From positions 434,001-498,000 of the forward strand of contig BMWJ01000007.1 of NCBI GenBank assembly GCA_014651175.1: 64,000 bases of DNA, written 5' to 3'. Position 1 is the first letter of the stretch. Each line of letters opens with the position of its first letter. Position numbers and translations under genes: made by a program. The notes beneath the pieces are model-generated. The model was not told the DNA's origin. It saw only the letters and a program-made list of their open reading frames with translations, and searched no databases. Below, in pieces: positions 6,934-15,526 of the stretch. Origin of the DNA: Streptomyces clavifer. GTDB taxonomy: Bacteria; Actinomycetota; Actinomycetes; Streptomycetales; Streptomycetaceae.

Positions 6934-8424
6934 TCACCAGCCCGCGGGGGCGTAGTCCTTCAGGAAGCAGCCGTACAGCTCGTCGCCCTCTTCGCCGCGC
7001 ACGATCGGGTCGTAGACCCGGGCGGCGCCGTCGATGAGGTCGAGCGGGGCGTGGAAACCCTCCTCGGCGAGGCGGATCTTGTCGGGGTGCGGACGTTCGT
7101 CCGTGATCCAGCCGGTGTCGACGGCCGTCATGAGAATGCCGTCCTTCTCGAACATCTCCTGGGCGCTGGTGCGCGTGAGCATGTTCAGCGCGGCCTTGGC
7201 CATGTTCGTGTGCGGGTGGCCGGCACCCTTGTAACCGCGGCCGAAAACACCCTCCATGGCGGACACGTTCACCACGTAGGCGCGCTTCGCCGCCGTCCTG
7301 GCCATGGCCGGGCGGAGCCGGCTGATCAGGATGAAGGGCGCGGTGGAGTTGCAGAGCTGGACCTCGAGGAGCTCGATCGGCTCGACCTCCTCGACCGTCT
7401 GGATCCAGCTGTTCGTGTCGTGGAGGTCGGGCACGAGGCCGCCCGCGTCGATCGCGGTGCCCGCGGCGATGCGGGCCGGCGACGCCGATCCGGTGACCAG
7501 GGCCAGGCTCGTGACGTCGTCGGCGGTCAGCCCCTGGCCCTCCTTGCGGGCGGCGGGCAGCGCGGCGACGCGGTCGACGGTGCCGCTCCCGAACGTTCCG
7601 ATCACCTCGGCGACGGGCAGCTCGCCCGCGGGCAGCGGGGCGGACTCGGCTCCGAGGAGCTCGCTGTAAGCCTGTGCGGAGCGGCGGACCGTCTGCGCGG
7701 CGTTGTTGATCAGAATGTCCAGCGGCCCCTCGGCGGCCACGGAGTCGGCGAGCGCGACGACCTGGGCGGGGTCGCGCAGGTCGATTCCCACGATCTTGAG
7801 GCGGTGGATCCACTCGTCGCTGTCGGGCATCGCCTTGAAACGGCGGATCGCGTCGTTGGGGAAGCGGGTGGTGATGGTGGTGTGCGCCCCGTCGCGCAGC
7901 AGCCGCAGCGCGATGTACATGCCGATCTTGGCCCGGCCGCCGGTGAGCAGGGCCCGGCGTCCGGTGAGGTCGGTCCGGGCGTCGCGCCGGGACCGGTTCT
8001 CCTTGGCGCACGACTGGCAGAGCTGGTGGTAGAAGGCGTCCACCTCCACGTACCGGGTCTTGCAGATGTAGCAGGACCTGGGGCGCTGGAGTATGCCCGC
8101 GATCTCGGCGGTGGCCGAGGACGACGGGAGCACGCCCTGCGTCTCGTCGTCGATGCGCTCGGCGGAGCCGGTCGCGGTGGCCTCGGTGACGGCCTTGTCG
8201 TGCGCGGTCTTGGCTGCGCGGCGCTCCTGGCGGCGGCGCTGCTTCACCCTGCGGTAGATGCCGGCGGTCGCCCTGCGTACGGCGATCGCGTCCGGGTGGT
8301 CGACCTCGATGGAGTCGAGCTCGTCGAGCACGCTCAGGCAGACGGCCAGCCGCTCCGGGGCGATACCGGGACCGAACTCCTCGATCACGGGAGCGAACTC
8401 CGGGCTGTCCTCTGTCACCGTCAT
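6934..8424 (-). CDS. SDR-family oxidoreductase with N-terminal Cys-rich extension
   Basis: A 496-residue protein with a Rossmann short-chain dehydrogenase core from about residue 150 (TGRRALLTGGRAKIGMYIALR, then NNAAQTVRR) to the C-terminus. Before the core lies a long extension that includes a basic helix (RRVKQRRRQERRAAK) and a zinc-ribbon-like pattern CYICKTRY..YHQLCQSCAKEN at about 120-145. The usual catalytic YxxxK is not obvious. The segment after VVNVSAMEG reads HPHTNMAKAALNM, with His or Asn where Tyr is expected, so the reaction may be altered or absent. The start is ATG 8424 with AGAGGAA upstream. It is divergent from the sigma factor gene. The substrate is unknown. Confidence 0.8.
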   Translation of the reverse strand: MTVTEDSPEFAPVIEEFGPGIAPERLAVCLSVLDELDSIEVDHPDAIAVRRATAGIYRRVKQRRRQERRAAKTAHDKAVTEATATGSAERIDDETQGVLPSSSATAEIAGILQRPRSCYICKTRYVEVDAFYHQLCQSCAKENRSRRDARTDLTGRRALLTGGRAKIGMYIALRLLRDGAHTTITTRFPNDAIRRFKAMPDSDEWIHRLKIVGIDLRDPAQVVALADSVAAEGPLDILINNAAQTVRRSAQAYSELLGAESAPLPAGELPVAEVIGTFGSGTVDRVAALPAARKEGQGLTADDVTSLALVTGSASPARIAAGTAIDAGGLVPDLHDTNSWIQTVEEVEPIELLEVQLCNSTAPFILISRLRPAMARTAAKRAYVVNVSAMEGVFGRGYKGAGHPHTNMAKAALNMLTRTSAQEMFEKDGILMTAVDTGWITDERPHPDKIRLAEEGFHAPLDLIDGAARVYDPIVRGEEGDELYGCFLKDYAPAGW

Positions 8425-8752
8425 TGCCGTTCCTCTGTTGCTCGTCACTCGCGCCGCTGCCGGGCTCCGGTGGTGGGGAGGATGTCCGGCCCTGGGCCGG
8501 CGGGGGCCGGCGCGCCATGGGCCGAATGCCCCGGTCAAGTCTGCCATGGTTCGGACGTCGCTCCGCGCGGCTGTGACCGGCGCCTCCCCGGGGCCGTGAC
8601 CGGGCCGCCGTACGGGCTGTCGGGGTGCTCCCGCGGACCGCGTCCGGCGCCCCGGCACGGGTGGACGAAAAAAGTTCGGAATTGGCAGGCATGACTTCTG
8701 GAATGCCGGGCAGATGCCGGTCGGCACACAGGATTCCAGGGAGGGCGAGATC
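8425..8752. other. Divergent promoter region between SDR and sigma factor genes
   Basis: There are no genes in these 328 bases. A perfect 15-bp odd palindrome CCGGCCCTGGGCCGG lies at 8486-8500. Near the sigma gene an A-rich patch (about 8667-8690) could hold its promoter. A loose resemblance to the SigB-type pattern (GNNT, 15 bases, GGGT) occurs at 8640-8665, but I do not rely on it. Confidence 0.35.
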
Positions 8753-9649
8753 ATGACGGCCATGTCTGTGCGAACCACCGGAGCGACCGGCACAACGGCG
8801 TCGCGGTGCGACGAGGCCGCTACGGGTTCCGACGGGTCCGCGCTGCCCTGGATCGAGGACGCGGGCAAGGTGGCCCCGCAGGACGCGCGGGCCATGTCGA
8901 AGCTGTTCTTCGACCGGCTGCAGGTGCTGGAAGAGGGCACCCGCGAGTACCAGTACGCCCGCAACACCCTGATCGAGATGAACCTCTCACTCGTGCGCTT
9001 CGCCGCCTCGCGGTTCCGCAACCGGGGCGGCGACGACTCCGAGGACATCATCCAGGTGGGAACGATCGGCCTGATCAAGGCGATCGACCGCTTCGACCTG
9101 TCGCGCGAGGTGGAGTTCGCCACCTTCGCGGTCCCGTACATCGTCGGTGAGATCAAGCGGTTCTTCCGCGACACCACCTGGTCCGTCCACGTTCCGCGCC
9201 GGCTCCAGGAGCTGCGTGTCGAGCTGGCCAAGGCCAAGGAGCAGCTGTCCGCCGAGCTCGACCGCGACCCGACGGTCGCCGAGCTCGCCGCCCACCTGGA
9301 TCTCCCCGAGGAGGAGATCATCGAGGGTCTGGTCGCGGCCAACGGGTACTCGGCCGGTTCGCTGGACACCCCGAACGCCGACAGCGACTCCGGCAGCGAC
9401 CAGCGCGCCTACGCCGACCTGCTCGGCGAGGAGGACCCGGCCATGGAGAGCGTCGAGAATCTGCACGCCCTGGCTCCGCTGCTGCGTGAGCTGGACGAGC
9501 GTGAGCGGAAGATCGTCCGGATGCGCTTCGGCCAGGAGATGACGCAGGCGCAGATCGGTGCGGAGCTGGGCGTTTCCCAGATGCACGTCTCGCGGCTGCT
9601 CAGCAGGATCGTCCAGCGGCTCCGTGCGGGCATGTGCGTCGAAGCCTGA
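8753..9649 (+). CDS. RNA polymerase sigma factor, SigB/SigF/SigG family
   Basis: A 298-residue group 3 sigma factor. Region 2 is clear at about 75-150 (NLSLVRFAASRF, DIIQVGTIGLIKAIDRFD, FATFAVPYIVGEIKRFFRD). Region 3 follows (VHVPRRLQELR, DPTVAELAAHL), then region 4 with its helix-turn-helix near the end (MTQAQIGAELGVSQMHVSRLLSRI). It should direct RNA polymerase to stress or differentiation promoters under anti-sigma control. The start is ATG 8753 with GGGAGGGC seven to ten bases upstream; the ATG at 8762 is less well placed. The downstream receiver-phosphatase, kinase, response regulator and ATPase genes suggest a dedicated stress-signalling neighbourhood. Which Streptomyces paralogue (SigB, F, G, H and so on) it is cannot be decided here. 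Confidence 0.93.
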   Translation: MTAMSVRTTGATGTTASRCDEAATGSDGSALPWIEDAGKVAPQDARAMSKLFFDRLQVLEEGTREYQYARNTLIEMNLSLVRFAASRFRNRGGDDSEDIIQVGTIGLIKAIDRFDLSREVEFATFAVPYIVGEIKRFFRDTTWSVHVPRRLQELRVELAKAKEQLSAELDRDPTVAELAAHLDLPEEEIIEGLVAANGYSAGSLDTPNADSDSGSDQRAYADLLGEEDPAMESVENLHALAPLLRELDERERKIVRMRFGQEMTQAQIGAELGVSQMHVSRLLSRIVQRLRAGMCVEA

Positions 9650-9671
9650 GAAAGCGGAACACGAGCGAAAT

Positions 9672-9704
9672 GACCGAGGTCCGGCAGGCCGCCGGACCTC
9701 GGTC
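9672..9704. terminator. Hairpin terminator after the sigma factor gene
   Basis: Perfect arms GACCGAGGTCCGGC (9672-9685) and GCCGGACCTCGGTC (9691-9704) with a five-base loop lie 22 bases after the sigma stop. They separate the sigma gene from the signalling operon and favour a downstream start for the next gene. Confidence 0.75.
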
Positions 9705-9768
9705 GCATATGCTTCCTGGCGATATGGCGCGGGGTGACCTCCGTGCCGTCCGTTCGAGGGGGTGGAGC

Positions 9769-11025
9769 GTGGACGAGTTGTTGTCGGGCGCCTCTGCGCA
9801 GCTGATGGAGTCCAGCGGGATTCCGGAGCAGCTGGCGGGCCCCGCCGCCGAGGCTTCCGTCTGGGACCTGGACGCGGCCCTTCTCCTGGTCGAGGACGAC
9901 TCCGGGGACGCGCTGCTCGTCGAGGAGATGCTGGCCGACAGCGAGCTGGACTCCTCGCTCACGTGGTGCAAGACGCTGGCCGAGGCGCGGCGGTTCCTGG
10001 CGGAATGCCGCACGCCGGTCTGTGTCCTGCTGGATCTGCACCTGCCCGACGTGCACGGTCTGGATGTCGTGAGGCAGCTCGTCGAGTCGGCGCCTGACGC
10101 GGCCATCGTCGTGCTGACGGGTATGGCCGAGGCCGAGACGGGACTGTCCGCGGTGGCGCACGGCGCCCAGGACTACCTCGTCAAGGGCCGGATCGACCCC
10201 GAGGCACTGGGACGGGCGGTCCGCTACGCGCTCCAGCGCAAGCACGCGGAGCGTTCGGCCGCGGCGATGCGGACGAGCCGGCTGATAGCTCAGGAGAACG
10301 CCCGGCTGGAACGCGCCCTGCTGCCCATTCCGCTGCTGCTCGACGACAATTTCGGAGTGGCCGCCCGCTACGAGGCGGGCCGCGCCCACGGGCTGCTGAG
10401 CGGTGACTTCTACGACGTGGTGCAGACCGCCGACGGAGTGGTGCACGCGGTGATCGGCGATGTGTCGGGGCACGGCGCGGCAGAGGCCGCCCTGGGCGTC
10501 TGCCTGCGGGTGGCCTGGCGCACGGCCGTGCTGACCGGCGTCTCGCAGCTTGAGAAGGTCGCTCTGCTGGAGGAGATACTCGTCGCGGAGCGTTCCGATC
10601 CCCATGTCTTCGCCACCGTCACCATGCTGGTCTTCCCGCCGGGCCGCGACCGGGTCCACATCGCCCGGGCCGGCCACCCGGGACTCCTGCTGCGGCGCGG
10701 CACGGACGTCACCTGGGTGGAGCCCGACGTGGGCATGGCCCTGGGACTGCTGCCCGGGTCCGGCCGCTGGACGGTCACGGACCTGGACCTCGCTCCGGGC
10801 AGTGAGCTCGTCCTGTTCACCGACGGCCTGTTCGAGGGCCGGACCGGGCCGCAGTCCCGGCTCGGTGAGGAGGGTCTGCTCGCCCTGGCCCGCAAGCACG
10901 CGGCGCAGGAACCGCGGGCGTTCGTCGACGCGCTGGTCGCCGAGGCCACCGAGAGCGCGTCGCCGTACGGAGGGCTGGCCGATGACGTCGCCGTCCTGCA
11001 CCTGGGCTGGCGAGGGGACTCATGA
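9769..11025 (+). CDS. Response regulator with SpoIIE-type PP2C phosphatase output
   Basis: A 418-residue RsbU/RssB-like protein. The receiver domain (about 35-155) has the acidic pair VEDD, phosphoacceptor Asp89 in VLLDLHLPDVHG, and the conserved Lys in DYLVKG. After a coiled linker comes a SpoIIE/PP2C phosphatase (about 190-415: SGDFYDV, GDVSGHGAAEA, ELVLFTDGLFEGR, GGLADDVAVL). Phosphorylation by a kinase would switch on the phosphatase, which then releases a sigma factor through an anti-sigma antagonist. GTG 9769 is chosen because it follows a GAGGGGGTGGAG stretch and lies after the terminator; ATG 9709 and 9724 are in frame without a good ribosome site. The stop overlaps the kinase start as ATGA. 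Confidence 0.88.
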   Translation: MDELLSGASAQLMESSGIPEQLAGPAAEASVWDLDAALLLVEDDSGDALLVEEMLADSELDSSLTWCKTLAEARRFLAECRTPVCVLLDLHLPDVHGLDVVRQLVESAPDAAIVVLTGMAEAETGLSAVAHGAQDYLVKGRIDPEALGRAVRYALQRKHAERSAAAMRTSRLIAQENARLERALLPIPLLLDDNFGVAARYEAGRAHGLLSGDFYDVVQTADGVVHAVIGDVSGHGAAEAALGVCLRVAWRTAVLTGVSQLEKVALLEEILVAERSDPHVFATVTMLVFPPGRDRVHIARAGHPGLLLRRGTDVTWVEPDVGMALGLLPGSGRWTVTDLDLAPGSELVLFTDGLFEGRTGPQSRLGEEGLLALARKHAAQEPRAFVDALVAEATESASPYGGLADDVAVLHLGWRGDS

Positions 11026-12656
11026 GGTCCGCAGACACCGGTGACGGGGCGGCCGGGCGGCCGGGTCCGTTCGCGCGGCTCTCGGTGCAGAACTGGGTGC
11101 ATCTGATCCTGGCCGGCTTCGTCGTGGTGGTCTGTGGCTGCCTCGTCGTCGGCGGGCTCGTCCTCTCCCGCATCTCCGACCGGACCACGGACCTGGTGGA
11201 CCGCATCCAGCCCGCCCGTTCCTCGTCGTTCCAGCTGCAGAACTCGCTGCTCGACCAGGAGACGGGGGTGCGTGGCTTCGCGCTCACCGGTGACGACTCG
11301 TTCCTGGAGCCGTACGAGGCCGGGATGCGTGCCGAGCGGCTCAGGCTGGACCGGGTGCGCGTACTGGTCGGGCACGAGCAGCCGTTCGCCGCGGACCTGG
11401 ACCGGATCGAGGAAGCCGCCCGGGTGTGGCGTCGGCAGCAGGCGGAGCCGCTGATCGCCTCGGTCCGGAAGGACGGTCCGGCCGGTGAGTCCTCGGCCCC
11501 GATCCGGCGGAGCAAGTCGGAGTTTGACACGCTGCGGCGGCTGTACGCCGTGCAGCAGGGGCATCTGGACACCGCGCGTGACCAGGCCCGTGCCGAGCTC
11601 GACGACGCGCGCGTCACCCGCGACCGGGTGCTCCTCGCCCTGGTGGTCGGCTTCGTGGTGGCCGTCGTGTCGCTCGCCCTGCTCCTGAACCGGATGGTGG
11701 GCCGGCCTCTGAACGCGCTCACCGCAGCGTCGGACAAGGTGCGTTCGGGCGCCTTCGGCAGCCGGATCGTGGTCCGCGGGCCGTCCGACGTCCGGGCGGT
11801 CGCCGCAGCGGTCGAGGACATGCGGCGGCGCCTCGTGGCGGAGCTCGCCGAGTCCCAGGAGCGCGAGACGCTGCTGGCCGAGCAGACCGGGGAGCTGCGC
11901 CGGTCCAACTCCGAACTGGAGCAGTTCGCGTACGTCGCCTCGCACGACCTGCAGGAGCCGTTGCGCAAGGTGGCGTCCTTCTGCCAGCTGCTCGAGAAGC
12001 GGTACGGCACGGAACTGGACGCACGCGGCAAGCAGTACATCGACTTCGCGGTCGACGGTGCCAAGCGGATGCAGGTGCTCATCAACGACCTGCTCACCTT
12101 CTCCCGGGTGGGGCGGGTGCACGAGAGCTGGAAGCCCGTCGACCTCGACCGCTCCCTGGACCGGGCCCTCGCCAATCTGGCCCTGATCGTCGAGGAGTCG
12201 GGCACCACCGTCGTGCGCGCGGACCCGCTGCCCGAGCTGCTGGGTGACGCGACGTCGCTGGCCATGGTGTGGCAGAACCTCATCGGGAACGCGGTCAAGT
12301 TCCGCCGGCCCGACGTGCCGTGCCGGATCACCGTCGGATGTGTGCGCGAGGGCGAGGAGTGGCACCTGACGGTCGCGGACAACGGGATCGGGATCGCCCC
12401 GGAGTTCGCGGACAAGGTGTTCGTCATCTTCCAGCGCCTGCACGCCCGCGACGAGTACGAGGGAACGGGCATCGGCCTCGCCCTGTGCCGCAAGATCATC
12501 GAATTCCACGGCGGCAGGATCTGGCTGGACCCCGGCCCCACCGAAGGTACGCTCATCCACTTCACCCTGCCCGTCGTCACCGATGCGCCCACGCACACCA
12601 CGGCGGAGCTCCTCGCCCCCGCCCCGCTCACCCCCCAGTCGGGAGACGCCCCGTGA
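11022..12656 (+). CDS. CHASE3-HAMP sensor histidine kinase
   Basis: A 544-residue membrane kinase of the bacteriophytochrome-like type. One transmembrane helix lies at about 27-49, an extracytoplasmic CHASE3 domain at about 55-200 (SLLDQETGVRGFALTGDDSFLEPY) and a second helix at about 204-222. HAMP follows at 225-275, then the HisKA box with His308 (FAYVASHDLQEPLRKV) and a HATPase domain with N, G1 and G2 boxes (QNLIGNAVKFR, VADNGIGIAPEF, GTGIGLALCRKI). The environmental signal is unknown. It is translationally coupled on both sides (ATGA with the gene before, GTGA with the response regulator after), so kinase, receiver-phosphatase and single-domain regulator probably work in one relay. Confidence 0.92.
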   Translation: MRSADTGDGAAGRPGPFARLSVQNWVHLILAGFVVVVCGCLVVGGLVLSRISDRTTDLVDRIQPARSSSFQLQNSLLDQETGVRGFALTGDDSFLEPYEAGMRAERLRLDRVRVLVGHEQPFAADLDRIEEAARVWRRQQAEPLIASVRKDGPAGESSAPIRRSKSEFDTLRRLYAVQQGHLDTARDQARAELDDARVTRDRVLLALVVGFVVAVVSLALLLNRMVGRPLNALTAASDKVRSGAFGSRIVVRGPSDVRAVAAAVEDMRRRLVAELAESQERETLLAEQTGELRRSNSELEQFAYVASHDLQEPLRKVASFCQLLEKRYGTELDARGKQYIDFAVDGAKRMQVLINDLLTFSRVGRVHESWKPVDLDRSLDRALANLALIVEESGTTVVRADPLPELLGDATSLAMVWQNLIGNAVKFRRPDVPCRITVGCVREGEEWHLTVADNGIGIAPEFADKVFVIFQRLHARDEYEGTGIGLALCRKIIEFHGGRIWLDPGPTEGTLIHFTLPVVTDAPTHTTAELLAPAPLTPQSGDAP

Positions 12657-13096
12657 ACGACTCCGCCCAGCCCATCGAGGTCCTGCTCGTGGAGGACGAC
12701 CCCGGCGACGAGCTGATGACCCGTGAGGCGTTCGCGGACAACAAGATCCGCAACACCCTTCACGTCGTGCGCGACGGCAAGGAGGCGCTGGACTTCCTCT
12801 ACCGCAGGGGTGAGCACGCCGGTGCGCCTCGCCCGGATCTGGTGCTGCTCGACCTGAATCTGCCGAAGTACGACGGCAGGCAGGTGCTCGAGCGCATCAA
12901 GACGGACCCTGAACTGGCCCTGATCCCCGTTGTGGTCCTCACCACGTCCTCGGCAGAGGAGGACATCCTGCGCAGTTACAAACTGCACGCCAACGCCTAT
13001 GTCACCAAGCCGGTCGACCTGGAGCAGTTCATCGGCGCGGTCCGGCAGATCGACGACTTCTTCGTGAGCGTGGTCCGGTTGCCGGGTCGTGCGTAA
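12653..13096 (+). CDS. Single-domain response regulator (Rcp1-like)
   Basis: A 147-residue stand-alone receiver with no DNA-binding output. It has the acidic pocket VEDDPGD, phosphoacceptor Asp67 in LVLLDLNLPKYDG, the signalling Thr in VVLTTSSAEED, and Lys in NAYVTKPVDLEQF. It resembles Rcp1, the partner of phytochrome-type kinases, which fits the kinase directly upstream. The GTG start overlaps the kinase stop (GTGA). It is likely a phosphate shuttle or competitor for the kinase. Confidence 0.92.
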   Translation: MNDSAQPIEVLLVEDDPGDELMTREAFADNKIRNTLHVVRDGKEALDFLYRRGEHAGAPRPDLVLLDLNLPKYDGRQVLERIKTDPELALIPVVVLTTSSAEEDILRSYKLHANAYVTKPVDLEQFIGAVRQIDDFFVSVVRLPGRA

Positions 13097-13197
13097 GATC
13101 AGGAGAATCTACCGGAGTGGGATCTCTCGACACGGGTAGACGAACGGCGATAAAGAGGTCGTTTCGACCTCACCCTGCGGCGCCCTGGCTGGAGCAC

Positions 13198-13653
13198 ATG
13201 AACGATCAGGCCATCTCACGGCCGGACAACCCCCGGCAGGGGTCTCCGTCCTCGGAGGTCCTGCTCACCGCCGAGGTGTTCGACGGCGAACAGGGTTGCA
13301 TCGCGCAGGCCCGTGCGCTGGCCGACCGTTTTCTGGCGCGGCTGGTGGCGGAGTGGCTCGCGGTCCTCGGCGAGCACACCCGCAGCGATCTGATGCTGGC
13401 GGTCAGCGAGCTCGTCACCAACGCGGACCGCTACAGCCACGGCCCGTACCTGCTGGAGCTCGAGGGCAACGCGGAGCGCATCAGCGTCACGGTGTACGAC
13501 AGCAGCACGGCACTCCCGGTGCTCTACGCCCCCGATCCGGCCCGCCTCGGCGGTCACGGCATGGAGATCGTGGTGGCCCTGTGCGACCGGCTGACGGCGG
13601 AGCGGGTGCCGGTCGGCAAGCGCATCCGGGCGGAGTTCCAGCTCAGTACCTGA
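13198..13653 (+). CDS. RsbW-like ATP-binding (anti-sigma factor type) protein
   Basis: A 151-residue protein of the single-domain GHKL ATPase type common in Streptomyces. The N-box (AVSELVTNADRYSHG) and G-box (GGHGMEIVVALCDRL) are present. Such proteins act as anti-sigma factors or kinases of antagonist proteins, and its place after the sigma factor and signalling operon suggests it may be the sigma's anti-sigma factor, though no antagonist gene is adjacent. The start is ATG 13198 with a close GGAG. An in-frame GTG at 13117 would add 27 residues and has AGGAG further upstream. Its last 11 bases overlap the GH92 remnant on the other strand. Confidence 0.82.
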   Translation: MNDQAISRPDNPRQGSPSSEVLLTAEVFDGEQGCIAQARALADRFLARLVAEWLAVLGEHTRSDLMLAVSELVTNADRYSHGPYLLELEGNAERISVTVYDSSTALPVLYAPDPARLGGHGMEIVVALCDRLTAERVPVGKRIRAEFQLST

Positions 13654-14220
13654 ACCGGGCACACGAGCGGCCCGAGCGGATGTCGTCGGTGGTGAGGTAC
13701 GTCCGGGAGCGCTCCGCGCCGTCGAGCCGGGCCGACTGGATGTAGCGGTCGGTGTCCGAGGTTCCGGGAGCCCTTACGGTGAACGAACCCCGTGGGTAGT
13801 ACCGGCGGTCCAGGGTCAGGTCGACCCGGTCGAGGACGGGCGTGGACAGGCCCCACATGTCGGTGCCGGGCTGGACCGGGAAGATCCCCCTATCGAGGAG
13901 AGCACGTCCCGGGCGGACATGGCGCCCACGTCGTCGTTGCCCGTCATCCCGGTCGGGGTGTCGGTGAAGAGGGTGGGCGCGCCGTGGACCACGTCGGTGG
14001 TCTTCCAGGGCTGCCCGGTCGACAGGTAGGTGTACGGGGCGATCAGGTCGGGCTCGTTCTGCGGACTGTACTTGTCGGCGTTGTAGTAGTCGTACGGTCC
14101 GTGACCCATACCTCGCGCACGGTGTTCGCCGGGTCGGCCGGCAGCTGCTCGTAGGCGAAGAAGGAGTCGAGGCGCTCGTTCGCCGCGTCCGTCACGCTTT
14201 CCGGTGCTTGGCGTAGCCGC
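13643..14220 (-). pseudogene. GH92 alpha-1,2-mannosidase remnant with three frameshifts
   Basis: Read on the minus strand, three frames together give a GH92 C-terminal region. Order: GYAKH, then SVTDAANERLDSFFAYEQLP, then GPYDYYNADKYSPQNEPDL, TGQPWKTTDVVHGAPTLFTD, TPTGMTGNDDVGAMSA, and finally WGLSTPVLDRVDLTLDRRYY with PRGSFTV. The frame must change near 14197-14207, near 14100-14104 and near 13885-13891. The N-terminal two thirds of a normal GH92 protein (about 700-1000 residues) is missing and the tail after DDIRSGR is abnormal. No intact reading is possible, so this is a decayed fragment of a secreted mannosidase gene, not an active gene. Confidence 0.85.
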
Positions 14221-14386
14221 ACCTGCGCACAGTGTGTCCCTCGCCGTCATCTTCTGAGCCCTGAGGGAAGGAGGACTACCGTCGGGAGGAGGACCCAGGA
14301 GTGACGTACGTACTACCGCAGCAGTACGCCGAATCGCCGCCTCAAGGACGACGACACGGCGGCTCCTACGAGACATCGTGGTGTAC

Positions 14387-15526
14387 ATGAGTTCCCTCGC
14401 GCTCGCCGTGCTTCTCTCACTGGTCTCCGCGGTCGCCTACGCGGCCGGGGCGATCGTCCAGGAGCGCGTGGCCGCAGCCGGTGACGGCCGCCCGTACGCA
14501 CCCCTGCGCAACGGCGTGTGGTGGGTGGCCGTGGCCCTCAACGGTGTGGGAGCGGTGCTGCACGTGGTGGCACTGGCGTACGGGCCGCTGAGCCTCGTCC
14601 AGCCGCTCGGCGCCCTGACGATCGTCTTCGCACTGCCGATGGCGGCCCTGTTCGTCCGCCGCCGGGCCGGCTGGACCGCCTGGCGCGGCGCCCTCATGGC
14701 GACGGTCGGGCTGGCCGGGCTGCTGGCCCTCACGGGGAGCGCCGGGTCGCACACCCTGGCGGGGGCGGAACAGCTGATGCTGGCGACGACGACGGCGGGA
14801 GCCGTGGTGGCGCTGCTCGTACTCGCCAAGGGACTGCACCGGCCGATGCTGCGCAGCGTCGTGCTGGCCACGGGCGCCGGAATCGCGTTCGGCATCGCCT
14901 CGGTGTTCACCAAGACGGTCGCGGTGGAGTGGACGACGGGTGCGGTGACCTCGGGCCTGCCGACCCTGCTGGTGATCGCGGGCCTCGCCGCCGCGGGGCT
15001 GCTGCTGTCCCAGGCCGCGTACCGGGGCGCCGGACTGACCGCGCCGCTGGCGACGGTCACCGTGGTGAACCCGGTGGTGGCCGCGGCGGTGGGCCTCACG
15101 CTGTTCGGGGAGCAGTTCCGCTACGGCCTGACGGGCACACTGCTCGCACTCGCCTGCGGCGCGCTGGCGGCTGCCGGGCTGGTCCTGCTGACCACGGAGC
15201 GGGTGGGAGCGGAGCGGCGTACGGCCGAGCGGCTCGGCGCCGGGCCGGACGGGGACGACAGCGCCGGCCGTGCGGGCCGGCCGCCCGTGACGCTGCCCGG
15301 CCCGGTGACGCGGTCCTCCCCGTCCGGGAAGGATCCTTCGGACCCGTTTCCGGCCCCGTCCTCGCTGTCGCCGCCCCTGACCGGACCGCTGCGCCACGGC
15401 GCGCGGCGCGTGGAGTTCGGCGAGGGGCGGCCCACGGGCGGGTCGGCGCGCCGGGGCGGCTTAGCCACACCGGGCACCGGACCGGACGGGACCGTTCAGA
15501 CGTTGGCACCCCCGGCCCGGAGGTAG
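14387..15526 (+). CDS. DMT-family (EamA-like) membrane transporter
   Basis: A 379-residue drug/metabolite transporter-like protein with about nine or ten hydrophobic helices in two EamA-like halves (SSLALAVLLSLVSAVAYAAG to LLALTGS, and LMLATTTAGAVVALLVL to LAAAGLVLLTT). The motif ALAYGPLSLVQPLGALTIVF is typical of this Streptomyces subgroup. The substrate is unknown. ATG 14387 is chosen; in-frame GTGs at 14378 and 14381 are possible. After residue 280 the helical core is followed by about 95 residues of low-complexity Pro/Ser/Gly sequence, unusual for the family. The last 31 bases overlap the convergent peptidase gene. Confidence 0.82.
   Translation: MSSLALAVLLSLVSAVAYAAGAIVQERVAAAGDGRPYAPLRNGVWWVAVALNGVGAVLHVVALAYGPLSLVQPLGALTIVFALPMAALFVRRRAGWTAWRGALMATVGLAGLLALTGSAGSHTLAGAEQLMLATTTAGAVVALLVLAKGLHRPMLRSVVLATGAGIAFGIASVFTKTVAVEWTTGAVTSGLPTLLVIAGLAAAGLLLSQAAYRGAGLTAPLATVTVVNPVVAAAVGLTLFGEQFRYGLTGTLLALACGALAAAGLVLLTTERVGAERRTAERLGAGPDGDDSAGRAGRPPVTLPGPVTRSSPSGKDPSDPFPAPSSLSPPLTGPLRHGARRVEFGEGRPTGGSARRGGLATPGTGPDGTVQTLAPPARR

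Noticed and set aside
8640-8665. SigB-type promoter (GNNT..GGGT) in front of the sigma gene
   Set aside because: The -10 part reads GGGTGG instead of GGGTAC/T and the match is too weak to claim.
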